Assembly (NCBI RefSeq): GCF_000150955.2
Contig: NC_011674.1
Location: 868,001-932,000, forward strand
DNA length: 64,000 nucleotides
Origin: Phaeodactylum tricornutum CCAP 1055/1
Taxonomy: Eukaryota; Bacillariophyta; Bacillariophyceae; Surirellales; Neidiaceae
Direction of reading: 5' to 3'
Both the position numbers and the translations under genes were made by a program. The notes under the pieces are model-generated. The model was given only the letters and a program-made list of their open reading frames with translations, was not told the DNA's origin and did no database searches. The first letter of the stretch is position 1. The number at the start of each line of letters is the position of its first letter. Shown one piece after another: positions 62,514-64,000 of this stretch.

Positions 62514-62554
62514 AGGTAAAGTTTGCGTGGACGCAGGGGCGCTTAGCGTTTTAG

Positions 62555-63954
62555 TCAATGATTTAGTAAAGAATGAGAGATAGATTGCACCATTAGCGAA
62601 TAAACCGTGCACGTAGCTGCGTACCAAAACACTACCCGTCGAATACTATACCATGCAGGTCGTCCCATTTCGTCCGCCAGACAGTGGTGTTTAGCGGTAG
62701 AACGGGTGTAGAAATAGCGGAAAAGCTCTACCGATAACAAGAAAGTATAGCTCAATAGCAAGACATGGTGGGCTTGACTGAGAGTACTTCTGCACAGAAG
62801 CATTGCACCGACGATGTACCTAAGCCATATGTTCGACACATCAGCGTCCATCCGCAACTCGCTCTGTAAGCTTGAAGACAGAGTGTGTAAGCCACTGTTT
62901 TGGACGAATGTGTCAAAGTCAGCATTCGTCCATCCGAACTCATTATTCGCGATAGATTCCGAAGCAACCGTGACATAGTCCCATCCCCATTGAGAAAGAG
63001 GAGATTTGTACCACCCCACACTCTTTAGCGTTTGCCACGGCTGTGCCATGTGTTGACAAGGCTGTCTCCAGTCGGATACAGTATGCCCCCATTGCGTCCA
63101 ATGCAAATGAGATGTGTTAAGTATAGGTGGTAATGATGTTTTGAAACCAGAGATACATCGTTGAGGTCGGGGCGTGAAGCCCAAAACAATTTGAACAATT
63201 GGTTTCAAGTTTTGTTACCACCAAAATCAATGTACGGCAAAGAACGCGCGCTTGGTTGACTGTGAATACACAAATGGCCGCTACTAGTCGGCCAAATGGG
63301 CACCTCGGGGGAGAGCTCGCCTGAGCTGGTGACAACGTTGGAGTCGTGGAGAGGAATTGTCAACGTGGCAGCTGTGATTCGGCCGGATTCCTCACAAGCA
63401 AGTTTAGGGACAGATTCCTGCTCCAATGATTTTGTGCTCGGGCTTACGGAGACGCGAAATCCGACGACGGCAGCGTCGTCGCCAAGTAGTTGCTTGAGCA
63501 AAGCGTCCAAGAATGGATTATTGAAGAGTTCCTCAAGAAATAGCGAAACCGCTGGATGCTCATCTACAACAAGGGTCCATGACTGTTCACCCACTACGTT
63601 TGTCCTGTGTGAGATAGCGATATCTTCATCCATCGATAAGCTGCCGAGAATATAGCCCCGTAGAAGGTCGGCCTTCGATCGCGAGATCAATTCGGGAAGT
63701 TGTTGCGGACAAAGCGCCGGGCCCGAAGCGGTTGTTGGATACACAGTTGGCGTTTGCATAGTGTTCCTGTACCCCGTTGTCTCTAAGCAGGTCGAGCCAT
63801 CCCGGAAGCGCTTGCTCGACTGTCGGGCTTGGAGGTCCGGTTCGACGACTTGGTGGATGTATAGTTCCAAAGCATGTGTCGTTAAAAGCAGTGCCAACGA
63901 AAGCAACAATGGTGCTTCCAAAAGCACGATTCGGAGGAGCAAAAGTGTCAACAT
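62555..63954 (-). pseudogene. decayed third PhyH/Tudor-family paralogue
   Basis: Two overlapping minus-strand frames (63954-63205 and 63208-62555) match the PhyH proteins at 11808 and 29960. The first has the membrane anchor (LLLRIVLLEAPLLLSLALL), WTLVVDEHPAVSLFLEELF and ITAATLTIPLHDS. The second has IVQIVLGFTPRPQ, HLHWTQWGHTVSDW, WYKSPLSQWGWDY and the membrane helix LLLSYTFLLSVELF. The frames meet near 63205 with no splice site between, so it is frameshifted. The HxD pair (WHAD in its relative) is replaced by LEQES, and the CPGTH segment and distal His are missing. The gene ends after the second membrane helix, so the Tudor repeats are also gone. The start may lie past the window edge, since the frame is open upstream of 63954. 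A TTGACTGTGAA lies within it at 63256-63266. Confidence 0.65.
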
Positions 63955-64000
63955 CTCCAGGCGTCTAAAACTACGAAAGGATCGGAGGGATCGTCGCCTA

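Overview
The window looks like nuclear DNA of a pennate diatom close to Phaeodactylum tricornutum. The reasons are dense genes on both strands, base composition near one half GC, short spliceosomal introns (71-196 bp, most with a GTA- donor), and above all several signal peptides followed by an ASAF-type junction with an aromatic residue at +1. That junction is the diatom mark for import into a four-membrane plastid (TIC20-like, RRM, glutaredoxin and SNase genes, and a lumenal protein). The species is inferred from these traits, not from a database match. I see no reverse transcriptase, integrase, capsid or CRISPR array.

Layout. 0.4-8.6 kb: a Tat-type thylakoid lumen protein, 6-phosphogluconate dehydrogenase, a probable MIS12 kinetochore protein, a plastid EF-hand/TIC20 fusion and a plastid three-RRM protein. 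9.2-11.5 kb: an intron-containing tRNA-Pro, NBP35, then an 86-bp tandem array and two copies of a 111-bp repeat. 11.8-20 kb: a membrane PhyH-like dioxygenase with Tudor-like repeats, an LSD1-type zinc-finger protein, a plastid staphylococcal-type nuclease and a GCIP/CCNDBP1 homologue. 20.5-29 kb: TRAPPC9/Trs120 and two tandem TPR-like paralogues. 30-36.4 kb: a second PhyH/Tudor protein, a GT34-like glycosyltransferase and an FkbM methyltransferase. 37-49.3 kb: tripeptidyl peptidase II, a PPR protein, a membrane RING/TRAF-type E3 ligase, a signal-peptide-bearing proteasome beta subunit and a JmjC ribosomal-oxygenase-like protein. 49.5-52 kb: two more copies of the 111-bp repeat around a poorly conserved duplicated-domain gene. 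52-64 kb: a possible lineage-specific small protein, a single-chain SbcD-SbcC (Mre11-Rad50-like) fusion, a plastid glutaredoxin, PI31, an EF-hand protein and a decayed third PhyH paralogue.

Themes. Proteolysis is well represented (TPP2, a beta-4-like subunit, PI31, an E3 ligase), and so are plastid-targeted proteins. The most unusual items are the one-polypeptide nuclease/SMC fusion, the three dispersed PhyH/Tudor membrane proteins, the secretory proteasome subunit, the calcium-binding TIC20, the 111-bp repeat with a tRNA T-arm-like core, and an 11-bp motif (TTGACTGTGAA) present far above chance.
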